From: Clostridia bacterium
GTDB taxonomy: Bacteria; Bacillota; Clostridia; Christensenellales; Borkfalkiaceae
NCBI GenBank assembly: GCA_900767195.1
Contig: CAAFYG010000030.1
Location: forward strand, 1 to 12,209
Length of the DNA: 12,209 nucleotides
Direction: 5' to 3'
Every line of letters begins with the position of its first letter. Position 1 is the first letter of the stretch. Below, piece by piece: positions 1-6,346 of the stretch. The translations under genes and the position numbers were made by a program. The notes beneath the pieces were generated by a model that saw nothing but the letters and a program-made list of their open reading frames with translations, did no database searches and was not told the DNA's origin.

Positions 1-1
1 C

Positions 2-913
2 GATACCGAGATAGACGCGGAAAAGTTTTGCTCGGAAAAGTCCGCAATATTTATCATAATGCCCGAAGAAGCCCCGACTACGTTCTTTATGATTTCGCTT
101 ATCATTCAGCAGTTATACCGCGAGATATTAGCGGTAGCCGACGAAGAGGGCGGCAAACTTAAAAATCGGTGTATTTTCTTTTGCGACGAGTTCGGGACGT
201 TGCCGAAGATACAGGATGCGGAAATGATATTCTCGGCATCGCGTTCGCGCAGGCTTCAAATCGTGCCGATTATTCAAAGTTTTTCACAGTTAGATAAAAA
301 CTACGGCAAGGAAGGCGAAGAGATTATCGTGGACAATACGCAGCTCACGATTTTCGGCGGGTTCGCTCCGAACAGTCTGTCTGCGGAAATTTTATCCAAA
401 GCACTCGGCACGAGAACGGTGCTGACGGGCTCGGTGAATAAGGGGAAGAATGATCCGTCGCAGTCGCTGCAAATGACGGAACGGCCGCTGATGAGCGCGG
501 ACGAGTTAAAGGCAATGCCGAAAGGACAATTCGTCGTAATGAAAACGGGCGCGCATCCGATGAAAGTGAGATTAAAATTGTTTTTCGATTGGGGAATATC
601 TTTCGGTGAGCCGTATGCCGTAAAAGAGAACGCGAACCGCAAAGTGGAATACGCCGAGAAGAAAGAACTCATAGAAAAAATCGTGGAGAAATACTGTCCG
701 GATTTTAAAGCAGCCGAGGAAGAAAAGGCGAGAAATCGCGGCGGAATAAGCGGTATGGGCGGACAAACGCAAGCGGAAAACGGGCGGCGCGGTACGGGGA
801 ATTTGCGGACGAACAGGATGTTTTTAAGAACTTCGTCTATAAAACGGCAGTACCCGTTGCCGGCGGAAATGTTTGCAGAAGAAGCGGAGCAAGGCGAGAA
901 TGAGCCGACTTGA
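2..913 (+). CDS. VirD4/TraG-type conjugative coupling protein, C-terminal part (partial at window start)
   Basis: This is the C-terminal part of a type IV coupling protein, the membrane-anchored hexameric ATPase that hands the relaxase-DNA complex to the conjugation channel. The frame is open from base 2, so the gene enters from outside the window; the ATG at 59 is internal. Counting from that ATG, residues 38-46 hold a Walker B-like strand, CIFFCDEFG, with acidic D43 and E44. It is followed by a RLQIVPIIQSFSQL segment and a TERPLMSADEL stretch, both typical of the TraG/TraM-recognition region. The Walker A half and the N-terminal membrane helices would lie upstream. The last 60 or so residues are charged and low-complexity, as is common for these tails. 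The stop overlaps the next gene by 14 bases, which suggests translational coupling. The family assignment is solid; which conjugative element it belongs to cannot be told. Confidence 0.9.
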   Translation, partial: DTEIDAEKFCSEKSAIFIIMPEEAPTTFFMISLIIQQLYREILAVADEEGGKLKNRCIFFCDEFGTLPKIQDAEMIFSASRSRRLQIVPIIQSFSQLDKNYGKEGEEIIVDNTQLTIFGGFAPNSLSAEILSKALGTRTVLTGSVNKGKNDPSQSLQMTERPLMSADELKAMPKGQFVVMKTGAHPMKVRLKLFFDWGISFGEPYAVKENANRKVEYAEKKELIEKIVEKYCPDFKAAEEEKARNRGGISGMGGQTQAENGRRGTGNLRTNRMFLRTSSIKRQYPLPAEMFAEEAEQGENEPT

Positions 914-1169
914 TTTTTTATACGAAAGCGAAATTTCGCATCGCGCCGTGGCGGTGTATCTGTATTTGGCGGAGCGGGCGAATAAGAAAGGCGAATGCTG
1001 GCCGTCTATACCCACGATCGCGGAAAACTTGAAGATTTCGGAATCGACCGTGCGCCGCGCGGCGAAGGAATTGAAAAGGGCGGGACTATTGCAAACCGAG
1101 CAGCGATATCGCCAAAACGGCGGCAAAAGCAGTTTGTGTTACAAATTAAAAAGCGGCGTTCCGCCGTAA
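900..1169 (+). CDS. Small winged helix-turn-helix DNA-binding protein of a conjugative element
   Basis: This 89-residue protein is almost entirely a winged helix-turn-helix domain. Residues 1-33 (MSRLDFLYESEIS...) form the N-terminal helices. Residues 34-62 (WPSIPTIAENLKISESTVRRAAKEL) form the HTH, with the recognition helix around SESTVRRAAKEL. Residues 63-80 look like the wing. Similar short HTH proteins with a near-identical opening often sit beside VirD4-like genes in Firmicute integrative elements, where they may regulate transfer or maintenance; that role is inferred. I chose the ATG at 900 because it gives the usual family N-terminus, overlaps the upstream stop, and follows an AAGGCGAG stretch. 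A TTG start at 873 would add nine residues. The stop codon lies in the loop of a strong inverted repeat (1153-1190), so the final codons form one arm of the hairpin. Confidence 0.8.
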   Translation: MSRLDFLYESEISHRAVAVYLYLAERANKKGECWPSIPTIAENLKISESTVRRAAKELKRAGLLQTEQRYRQNGGKSSLCYKLKSGVPP

Positions 1170-1190
1170 AAACGACCGTCGGAACGCCGC
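1153..1190. terminator. 11-bp perfect hairpin spanning the end of the wHTH gene
   Basis: GCGGCGTTCCG (1153-1163) and CGGAACGCCGC (1180-1190) are perfect reverse complements separated by 16 bases that include the TAA stop of the upstream gene. On the plus strand no T-run follows the stem. Read on the minus strand, the stem is followed by five T residues (opposite A1148-A1152). It is therefore a better factor-independent terminator for minus-strand transcription, although no minus-strand gene ends here now. It may also act as a 3'-end stabiliser for the conjugation transcript. Confidence 0.55.
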
Positions 1191-1350
1191 CGAAAAAGTA
1201 TTATTTACTTACAAGGGTGTACTATACCCATTTTCTGACAGGTGGCAGGTTTCATCGTGACAGGAGAATGTGAACGTACCCAAGAGAATGTTTAAAAGCA
1301 GAGAAAAAAATAAGTTTACGCCTTTTATAAAATTCAATAGTGCATTTGTA
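1170..1350. other. Gene-free boundary segment with short repeats
   Basis: No convincing gene lies here. A plus-strand frame opens at GTG 1270 and runs into the AraC frame, but its first 40 residues look like read-through rather than protein. The stretch does hold short repeats: a near-palindrome GGGTGTACTATACCC (1214-1228, one mismatched pair), TGACAGG twice (1236-1242 and 1258-1264), and GAGAATGT twice (1264-1271 and 1284-1291). Such a cluster could mark the edge of the conjugative element or a protein-binding region. Nothing identifies it further. Confidence 0.35.
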
Positions 1351-1379
1351 TTGACAATTCTAAACGGCTTGGATATAAT
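1351..1379 (+). promoter_or_regulatory. Consensus sigma-A/sigma-70 promoter of the broken AraC gene
   Basis: TTGACA (1351-1356) and TATAAT (1374-1379) are both perfect consensus hexamers with the ideal 17-base spacer. The expected transcription start is about 1386, only about four bases before the most likely ATG at 1390, so the mRNA would be nearly leaderless. Confidence 0.8.
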
Positions 1380-1389
1380 GTTTTTAGGT

Positions 1390-2236
1390 ATGAATAAGAT
1401 AACTTTTAACGCGGCGGAAAGTGTAATCGTGGAATTTTACGTTGCAAACGACGATACTCTGCAGGATAAAAAAATATTTTTGCCGCATTTGCATGATAAA
1501 ACCGAAATATATATTTTGCTTGACGGCGATTCGTCGTTTGTTGTAGGGGATGAAACCTTATCCCTGTCGCCTTACGACGCGCTCGTCATTCCGCCGTATA
1601 CGCTCCACCATTGCATTTTGCCTCAGCCCACGAAACACAATCACGCGTGTTTCTGGATAAACGGTTCTTTCGACGCGTTTAACGAAGTTTTAAAAAACGA
1701 TAATTTCCCGCTGTACGTTCCCGACGATAAATCCGGAGAATTAGAGACCGTGTGCGAATATTTTGCCGAAAACTTCGACGAAAACGATAAACTCGGCGTT
1801 TTTAAACGAGCGTGCGATCTTTTGTATTATTTAAAAAACGCCGCAAAGATAAAACCTGTATCGAAACGCCGCAAAGATAAAACCTGTATCGAAACCTGAA
1901 AACGACGAGATTTTACCGCCCGCGCTTGCGAAAATTCTTGCCGACGTAAAAGAAAATTCCGCCGAGATAAGCGGAACGAAAGATATTGCCGAAAGAAATT
2001 TCATTTCGGTTTCCACATTGACGAGATTGTTTGAAAAACATCTCAATATCACGCCGAAAGAGTATCTCGATTATCAAAAACTGTCTATGGCGAAAATTTA
2101 TTTGGGAAACGGCTGTAACGTAAAAGAGGCCTGCGAAAAAGCAGGCTTCCCGAATTGTTCTAATTTTATAAGATTATTTAAAGATAAGTTTTCGATTACG
2201 CCGAACAAGTATCGCAAGGCTTATAAATCGGATTGA
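1390..2236 (+). pseudogene. AraC-family regulator (cupin + HTH) frameshifted by a 28-bp tandem duplication
   Basis: The first frame (from 1390, stop 1897-1899) encodes an AraC-type cupin sensor: LPHLHDKTEIYILLDGDSS, then VIPPYTLHHC. The second frame, visible from 2018 to 2236, encodes the AraC double HTH: STLTRLFEKHLNITPKEYL, then VKEACEKAGFPNCSNFIRLF and FSITPNKYR. Between them a 28-bp unit is present twice in perfect tandem (1836-1863 and 1864-1891). Twenty-eight is not a multiple of three, so the second copy shifts the frame and the product ends at ...KDKTCIET, before the DNA-binding domain. Removing one copy gives a single 272-residue protein, a normal length for the family. The start at 1390 gives the family-like MNKITF opening; GTG 1270 would add 40 unconvincing residues. 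The gene is broken in this copy, but it could revert by slippage or recombination. Its 3' end overlaps the convergent MFS remnant by 16 bases. Confidence 0.85.
1836..1891. repeat. Perfect 28-bp tandem duplication inside the AraC gene
   Basis: Two identical 28-base units abut at 1836-1863 and 1864-1891. Each begins AAACGCCGCAAAG and ends CTGTATCG. A further AAAC (1892-1895) continues the pattern. One unit restores the AraC reading frame and two units break it; the frame would come back only with 1, 4, 7... units. Confidence 0.95.
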
Positions 2237-2640
2237 TTAAGAGGTAAAACTTGTTCTTTATTTGCTCTTGGTAACTTTCTTATAACCAACAGCAAATAAG
2301 CAATCAGAATTAAAACAATTATAAAACTTATAAGCGAAAAAAGTTGTTGCGCGTAAACGGGAATACCGAAAAGGGTGTTTCCGTTTTGTTTTATAATTCG
2401 CATAACGGGGCTTAAAGCAAGGGTCGTCAAAAAGCCCGCTATGCCCGAAAAACTTTGATTTAAAGCAAGCGCGCCTGTGCGTTCTTCGGGGGTAACGTAG
2501 TCGTAAATAAGGTTTATCATCGCGCTGTTTATGCCCGCCATAGAGATACAGTAAAGAGCGTAGTAGACAGGATAAAGAATCTTTCCGTTGGACGGAACGG
2601 TGAATATATTTATGGCATAAACGCTTATCCGCGCGAAGTA
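2221..2640 (-). pseudogene. MFS transporter, C-terminal remnant
   Basis: Read on the minus strand, the frame is open from 2640 back to its stop at 2221-2223 and encodes about 139 residues of the end of a major facilitator transporter. It includes SMAGINSAMINLIYDYVTPE, a cytoplasmic-loop PEERTGALAL motif, a glycine-rich helix (SFSGIAGFLTTLALSPV), and a final hydrophobic helix (FSLISFIIVLILIAYLLLV) with a charged tail. A full MFS protein has about 400 residues and 12 helices; here only the last three or four helices remain. A stop codon (2641-2643 on the plus strand) closes the frame exactly where similarity ends, and plus-strand transposase-like sequence begins there. The ATG at 2541 is internal to the homology, so it is not a true start. 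This is very likely a dead fragment. Its substrate cannot be told. Confidence 0.75.
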
Positions 2641-2697
2641 TTAGGCTTTGCCACGAGCGAAGAATTATTTAACGAGCAATTAGCCTTACTGCACTTA
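2614..2697 (+). pseudogene. Probable IS30-family transposase C-terminal remnant
   Basis: In plus-strand frame 3 the stretch from about 2617 reads INAYPREVLGFATSEELFNE, then QLALL. The PRxxLGFxTxxExF pattern is typical of the extreme C-terminus of IS30-family DDE transposases (usual form NxRPRKxLGYxTPxExF). No catalytic D, D or E region is present, and no terminal inverted repeats are visible. The fragment lies exactly between the truncated MFS gene and the truncated 4Fe-4S gene, which fits an insertion or deletion scar. The identification rests on a short motif, so it is tentative. Confidence 0.45.
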
Positions 2698-2993
2698 TGG
2701 TATTTTGTCTGTATGAAGGACAAGGCGAATGGTTTGACCTTTCAAAAAAGCCGATAGAACGTTTTTCATTTTCGTTCGGCGGAGGTCGTACGGAAATAGA
2801 CGGATATTTTATAACCGATGACTGCATTGGTTTCGGAAAGTGTCTTTCCGTGTGTCCGCAAAGCTGTATCGTGTTAAACGGACAAAAAGCGTCTATCAAG
2901 CAGGAAAACTGTCTGCATTGCGGAAATTGCATAAACATTTGCCCTATGAAAGCAGTAGTATTGGAATTATGTAAAAGTACACCACGCGCGTAG
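2697..2993 (+). pseudogene. 4Fe-4S dicluster protein, C-terminal remnant with a lost cluster cysteine
   Basis: The frame encodes a segment ending GEWFDLSKKPIERFSFSFGG, followed by two ferredoxin-type motifs. The first reads CIGFGKCLSVCP, where the canonical CxxCxxCxxxCP has phenylalanine in place of its second cysteine (TTC for TGC, one base change). The second, CLHCGNCINICP, is intact. In related anaerobe proteins I believe such a ferredoxin end follows a flavin-binding split-barrel (pyridoxamine-oxidase-like) half, and no such half is present here. A stop at 2670 closes the frame just upstream, and IS30-like sequence precedes it, so the ATG at 2697 is probably not a native start. Similarity seems to end near VVLEL (about 2970); the remaining residues to the TAG at 2991-2993 look like junction sequence. 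I read this as a decaying fragment, although a free-standing small ferredoxin cannot be excluded. Confidence 0.6.
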
Positions 2994-3042
2994 AAAACGG
3001 CGAAACAATTATAGCGAAACTTGAAAAAGAAAAGGACGTTAA

Positions 3043-3076
3043 CCCCCTCGTTTCGAAAAAAAACGAAACGAGGGGG
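3043..3076. terminator. 13-bp hairpin with A8 loop
   Basis: CCCCCTCGTTTCG (3043-3055) pairs perfectly with 3064-3076 around a loop of eight A residues. The 3' arm runs on into extra G residues (G8 in total at 3072-3079). No T-run follows on either strand, so it is not a textbook terminator, but it is a very stable structure and could end transcription of the fragments upstream. The homopolymer tracts make it prone to slippage. Confidence 0.45.
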
Positions 3077-3149
3077 GGGCTTATCATAAACAAAATTTTA
3101 CCAATATTGTATATAATTTTCTGCAGGAAGAGAAAAAAATTTTGCAAAA

Positions 3150-3214
3150 AAACAATGCAGTGTATTTTTTATTATATGTGGTCTATTGATATTCACGTGT
3201 GACTTTGTTATAAT
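3150..3214 (+). promoter_or_regulatory. Orphan promoter with upstream activator-like element (copy 1)
   Basis: AAACAATGCAGTGTAT opens a 28-base element (3150-3177) that matches 9647-9674 at 27 of 28 positions. TTGATA (3186-3191) and TATAAT (3209-3214) follow with a 17-base spacer. The element starts 36 bases before the -35 box and 59 before the -10 box, exactly as in the other copy. Transcription would start near 3221 and run rightward into the 3' end of the convergent araC gene. No start codon with a ribosome site follows, so the promoter has no visible gene and may make an antisense or leader RNA. Confidence 0.65.
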
Positions 3215-3268
3215 ACTTACAAAATATTATAACGGTTGACCGTGAGAGCGGTAAAAAGGCTTACAGGA

Positions 3269-4111
3269 TTAAGACTCGTATTTTCGCACTTCTTTTTGCG
3301 CTTTTTTGGGAGTGATCTTAAAATGATTGGTGAAAGTGCGATAAAAATACGAATAATTTTGATAGCCGGTTGTCAGTGCGATCTCATTTAAAGACATTTT
3401 GCTGTTTTTCATCAGCGTATAAGCATATTCGAGGCGGTTGCGATTAATATATTCGGTGATCGTCATATGCGTATAAGATTTAAACAGTTTGCAAATATAC
3501 GAGTGATCGTATTGCAAACCTTTGAGCACGTCGGAGGCAGACATGGACAAAGAGGAGGGGCGGTCAATAGTTTCTAAAATAGAGGAAATCAACCGCGTCG
3601 AGGGATTCTGCGTAGTTAAGATTTGCAGTTCGTTGTCTATGTAAAGTTCTAAAATATTCAAAATCGCAAATTTGAACAAAAGATTCATTTGTTGCGACAT
3701 TGAGAAGGAGAGATATTGTATACGTGCAAATTGGCTTTCCAATTTTTCGATCTTGCTTGGTCGTATTTTCAAGGGAACAGTCGGCTTGTCCAAAAAGTTT
3801 TGATAAAAATCGGAAGAAAGACCGTCGCAAAGCTCTTTAAAAGCCTCCTCCTTGATTAAAATGTCCCTGTGGACCAATGGTTCGCCGTTTTTGCTTTTAA
3901 AAAAATGAGAATCGCTCTTTTTGAGAATAAACATATCGCCCGCGTCTATCATAGATTGATGACCGTTGATAGAATGTAACGCGGAGCCGGAGATTACGTA
4001 AAATATTTCGATAAATTCGTGCGTGTGAGACATATTATTGTTTTCATTAGATATTTTGGTGAAAAAGGACGTTCCGGTTTTAAAATAGTCTGTATTTGCC
4101 AAAAACAACAT
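3269..4111 (-). CDS. AraC-family transcriptional regulator (cupin sensor + double HTH)
   Basis: This intact 280-residue cytoplasmic regulator probably controls the adjacent sugar-catabolic genes. Residues 1-100 form the cupin-like sensing domain, with NMSHTHEFIEIFYVISGSA near residues 26-44 and histidines H29 and H31 in the expected ligand-pocket strand. Residues 180-280 carry the two AraC HTH motifs: first around 201-222 (YDHSYICKLFKSYTH), second around 239-268 (MSLNEIALTTGYQNYSYFYR, then HFKITPKK). The start at 4111 gives a normal length and has a GAGG ribosome site 10 bases upstream. A strong promoter lies at 4141-4169. The gene diverges from the glycosidase operon across 96 bases, the usual arrangement for a local activator. 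The inducer is unknown but is likely a product of the imported oligosaccharide. The repeated element at 3150 and 9647 is its most plausible binding site; that is inference. Confidence 0.9.
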   Translation of the reverse strand: MLFLANTDYFKTGTSFFTKISNENNNMSHTHEFIEIFYVISGSALHSINGHQSMIDAGDMFILKKSDSHFFKSKNGEPLVHRDILIKEEAFKELCDGLSSDFYQNFLDKPTVPLKIRPSKIEKLESQFARIQYLSFSMSQQMNLLFKFAILNILELYIDNELQILTTQNPSTRLISSILETIDRPSSLSMSASDVLKGLQYDHSYICKLFKSYTHMTITEYINRNRLEYAYTLMKNSKMSLNEIALTTGYQNYSYFYRTFTNHFKITPKKAQKEVRKYES

Positions 4112-4140
4112 AAAAAGACAACCTCATGTAATTTTTTTAT

Positions 4141-4169
4141 AGTATAACACGAAAAAAACGATTTGTCAA
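4141..4169 (-). promoter_or_regulatory. Promoter of the intact araC gene
   Basis: On the minus strand TTGACA (opposite 4164-4169) and TATACT (opposite 4141-4146) are separated by 17 bases, a near-consensus sigma-A promoter. Transcription would start near 4134, leaving a leader of about 23 bases with GAGG (opposite 4122-4125) before the ATG. Confidence 0.8.
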
Positions 4170-4180
4170 GAAATTCAGAA

Positions 4181-4200
4181 TATAATTAAGAGGTAGGAGA
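4181..4200 (+). promoter_or_regulatory. -10 box and ribosome site of the glycosidase operon
   Basis: TATAAT (4181-4186) is a perfect -10 hexamer but has no recognisable -35 box at 16-18 bases, as expected for an activator-dependent promoter. AGGAGA (4195-4200) sits seven bases before the GTG at 4208 and decides that start. If this -10 box is used, the leader would be only about 15 bases long and begin just before the ribosome site. The promoter call is tentative; the ribosome site is clear. Confidence 0.5.
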
Positions 4201-4207
4201 AAGAAAA

Positions 4208-6322
4208 GTGAGAGATACGGTAGTGGGGTTTATAAATGAGCTTAATACGCCGGGTGCGGAATTTACCGCTATACCGTTCTGGTTTTTGAACGATACGTTA
4301 AAAAAGAAAAAAATAGCGAAGTCGTTTGCCGATTTTAAGGCAAAAGGGATCGACGCTATCGTCGTACATCCGCGTATTGGTTTTCCGAAAAGGATAAAAT
4401 ATCTTTCCGAACGTTTTTTTGCGTGGTATGAGTATATCCTTAAAGAAGCGAAAAAAGCGGGGTTAAAAATAATCATATACGACGATGCCATGTATCCGTC
4501 GGGAGCGGCGGGGGGCATAGTTGTGAAAAAATGTCCAGATATGCGAGTCCGTTGCTTGTATTTGACCGATAAAAAAGAGGGCAATTTAATTGCGGAGCTG
4601 AAAGACGGTAAATATCTCGTTGAAAAATTTTCAGGGGCGAAGATACGGGGATTGCATTACGGAGAGGACGACGGGGAGAAAAATCAGCCGTTTGCGGCGG
4701 ATATTCTCAACGAAGAGACGGTAGACCTTTTCGTAAAGCTTACGCACGAGGAATATTACAAACGCTTTTCTGAGTATTTCGGAGAAACGATCATCGGTTT
4801 TTTTACGGACGAGCCGCACCCCCGTGGGCGTGGCGGCGACCAGTGTCCCGTCTGGACGAAAGGTTTGGAGCATATAATCGTTGAACGTGGCGGGAAACTC
4901 GAAGAACTTGAGGGGCTTTTCACGGGAAAGGAAAACGAAACGACCGAGCTATATCGCGCCATTTTGCTGGAGCGTGAAGTGGAGGTCTATTATAAGCGTC
5001 TGCATCGCTTTTGCGAAGATCACGGAGTCTTTTTGGTGGGGCATCCCGCGGAAAGCGACGATATAGAAAAGTTAAAATATTTCGATATACCGGGACAGGA
5101 TCTCATCTTTCGTTTCGTGAATCGAGAGAGCGGCGATTTAGAGGGGCGAAATTCGGTTCTGGGAAAATGTTCAGCGGATTACGCTCGTATCGTCGGGGCA
5201 AGGCGAAATGCGAACGAGTGTCTCGGCGTATGCGGAAAAAGCAAAAATTATTGGGACTTGCCGCCCGAAGAGATCAAATGGTATATCGATTATCTTGCCG
5301 TACGCGGGGTAAATATGTACATACCGCACGCTTTTTATTATAGTCTGCGGGGCAAACGTAAGGAGGAACGACCGCCTGACGTGGGATTGAATACCCTTTA
5401 TTGGAAACATTACGCGTATTTTTCAACGTATTTTAAACGAATATCTTGGTTGATGACTGATATCCGGAATTTTGCAAAAGTAGCGGTTTTGTGTCGGAAC
5501 GGCGCGATGCCTTACGAGGAAGTGCGTGCCTTTTATGAAAATCAAATAGAATTCAACTATGTGCCGCAGTGCTTCTTGCAAGAAGCGCAAACGGTAAACA
5601 CGTTTACTCTTAAGGGAAATTCGTATCCCTATATATACGACAGGGATAATTTATCGGACGGAAAGCTTGCGCATTGCGCGAAATATCTTGCCGTCGCCTC
5701 CGATATGCAGGAACGGGATATCTGTTTTGACAATCCCAAAAAAAACGTTCGAGTCAGTCATTTTGTCAAAAAAGGTCTGGAATGTTTTTTGCTTGTAAAT
5801 GTAGGCGACGATCGGGTTTTTGACGGCGCGAAAATCAAAGGCGAGGGCGAGATCGTCCGTTATGATTTGTGGGACGGCAAATTTGGAAAACTGACGACGA
5901 AAAAATCAAACGGTGAAACGTTGTTTTCGCTTATGATGGAAAAGAACGAAAGCGTTTTGCTGATCGTGGACAAGAAATGCGAGAGTATACCCGTATACGC
6001 GGAAGAGAGAAACTATTTGGATATTGCACCCAAGCTTGTAAAAACAGACAAAAAGAAATATATAAAAACGTATACGACGACCGTTGACGGTGCTCTAATA
6101 AAAGAAAACACGTATTTGCGGTTGCGTGCCAACGAGGTTGTGGAATGGTGGATAAACGGCAAGCTTGCCAAAGTTACCTTTTGGAATCCGCACGTTTTGC
6201 TCGCGCCAATGCACCTGCGCCAAGGCGAGAACGTCGTCACGGTACGCGTCCTTGGTTCGGTAGCGAATAAATACGGGAACCTGCAAGTACCGTACGGACT
6301 TTTGGAAGAAAACAAATCTTAA
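4208..6322 (+). CDS. GH106-like glycoside hydrolase (alpha-L-rhamnosidase family), cytoplasmic
   Basis: The 704-residue product resembles the GH106/rhamnosidase-like group, whose known members remove terminal L-rhamnose from plant glycans. It opens with PFWFLND and continues GIDAIVVHPRIGFP and IIIYDDAMYPSGAAGG, the first strands of a (beta/alpha)8 barrel. Acidic candidates for catalysis are D201/E202 in GFFTDEPH and E337 in NANECLGVCG; the true pair needs an alignment. The C-terminal 100 residues, with VEWWINGKLAKV and LRQGENVVTVRVLG, resemble a galactose-binding-like beta-sandwich. It is shorter than many GH106 proteins (often 800-1000 residues) because the middle domain is compact. No signal peptide is visible, so it should act on imported oligosaccharides. 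The start is GTG, chosen for its AGGAGA site. It leads the three-gene operon divergent from araC. Exact substrate is unproven. Confidence 0.75.
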   Translation: MRDTVVGFINELNTPGAEFTAIPFWFLNDTLKKKKIAKSFADFKAKGIDAIVVHPRIGFPKRIKYLSERFFAWYEYILKEAKKAGLKIIIYDDAMYPSGAAGGIVVKKCPDMRVRCLYLTDKKEGNLIAELKDGKYLVEKFSGAKIRGLHYGEDDGEKNQPFAADILNEETVDLFVKLTHEEYYKRFSEYFGETIIGFFTDEPHPRGRGGDQCPVWTKGLEHIIVERGGKLEELEGLFTGKENETTELYRAILLEREVEVYYKRLHRFCEDHGVFLVGHPAESDDIEKLKYFDIPGQDLIFRFVNRESGDLEGRNSVLGKCSADYARIVGARRNANECLGVCGKSKNYWDLPPEEIKWYIDYLAVRGVNMYIPHAFYYSLRGKRKEERPPDVGLNTLYWKHYAYFSTYFKRISWLMTDIRNFAKVAVLCRNGAMPYEEVRAFYENQIEFNYVPQCFLQEAQTVNTFTLKGNSYPYIYDRDNLSDGKLAHCAKYLAVASDMQERDICFDNPKKNVRVSHFVKKGLECFLLVNVGDDRVFDGAKIKGEGEIVRYDLWDGKFGKLTTKKSNGETLFSLMMEKNESVLLIVDKKCESIPVYAEERNYLDIAPKLVKTDKKKYIKTYTTTVDGALIKENTYLRLRANEVVEWWINGKLAKVTFWNPHVLLAPMHLRQGENVVTVRVLGSVANKYGNLQVPYGLLEENKS

Positions 6323-6346
6323 CGGCTTTTTTAAGGAGAGATACTT

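Noticed and set aside
1270..1389. N-terminal extension of the AraC gene from GTG 1270
   Set aside because: The extra 40 residues do not look like AraC sequence, they span a perfect promoter, and the ribosome-site spacing is poor.
1836..1891. CRISPR-like array
   Set aside because: The two 28-base units are directly adjacent with no spacer and lie inside a coding frame.
2944..3147. Minus-strand frame of 67 residues
   Set aside because: It is phenylalanine/serine-rich translation of A-rich DNA and covers the hairpin; no ribosome site or family features.
2974..3202. Plus-strand open frame after the 4Fe-4S remnant (TTRVENGETIIAKLEKEKDV...)
   Set aside because: Its start could be a fragment of some gene, but it soon runs through the hairpin and promoter and matches nothing I recognise, so I do not call a gene.
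4127..4147. Possible third copy of the 28-base element in the araC/GH intergenic region (TGTAATTTTTTTATAG)
   Set aside because: It matches only with gaps in AT-rich DNA, lacks the AATGCAG core, and its distance to the -10 box (54) differs from the shared 48.
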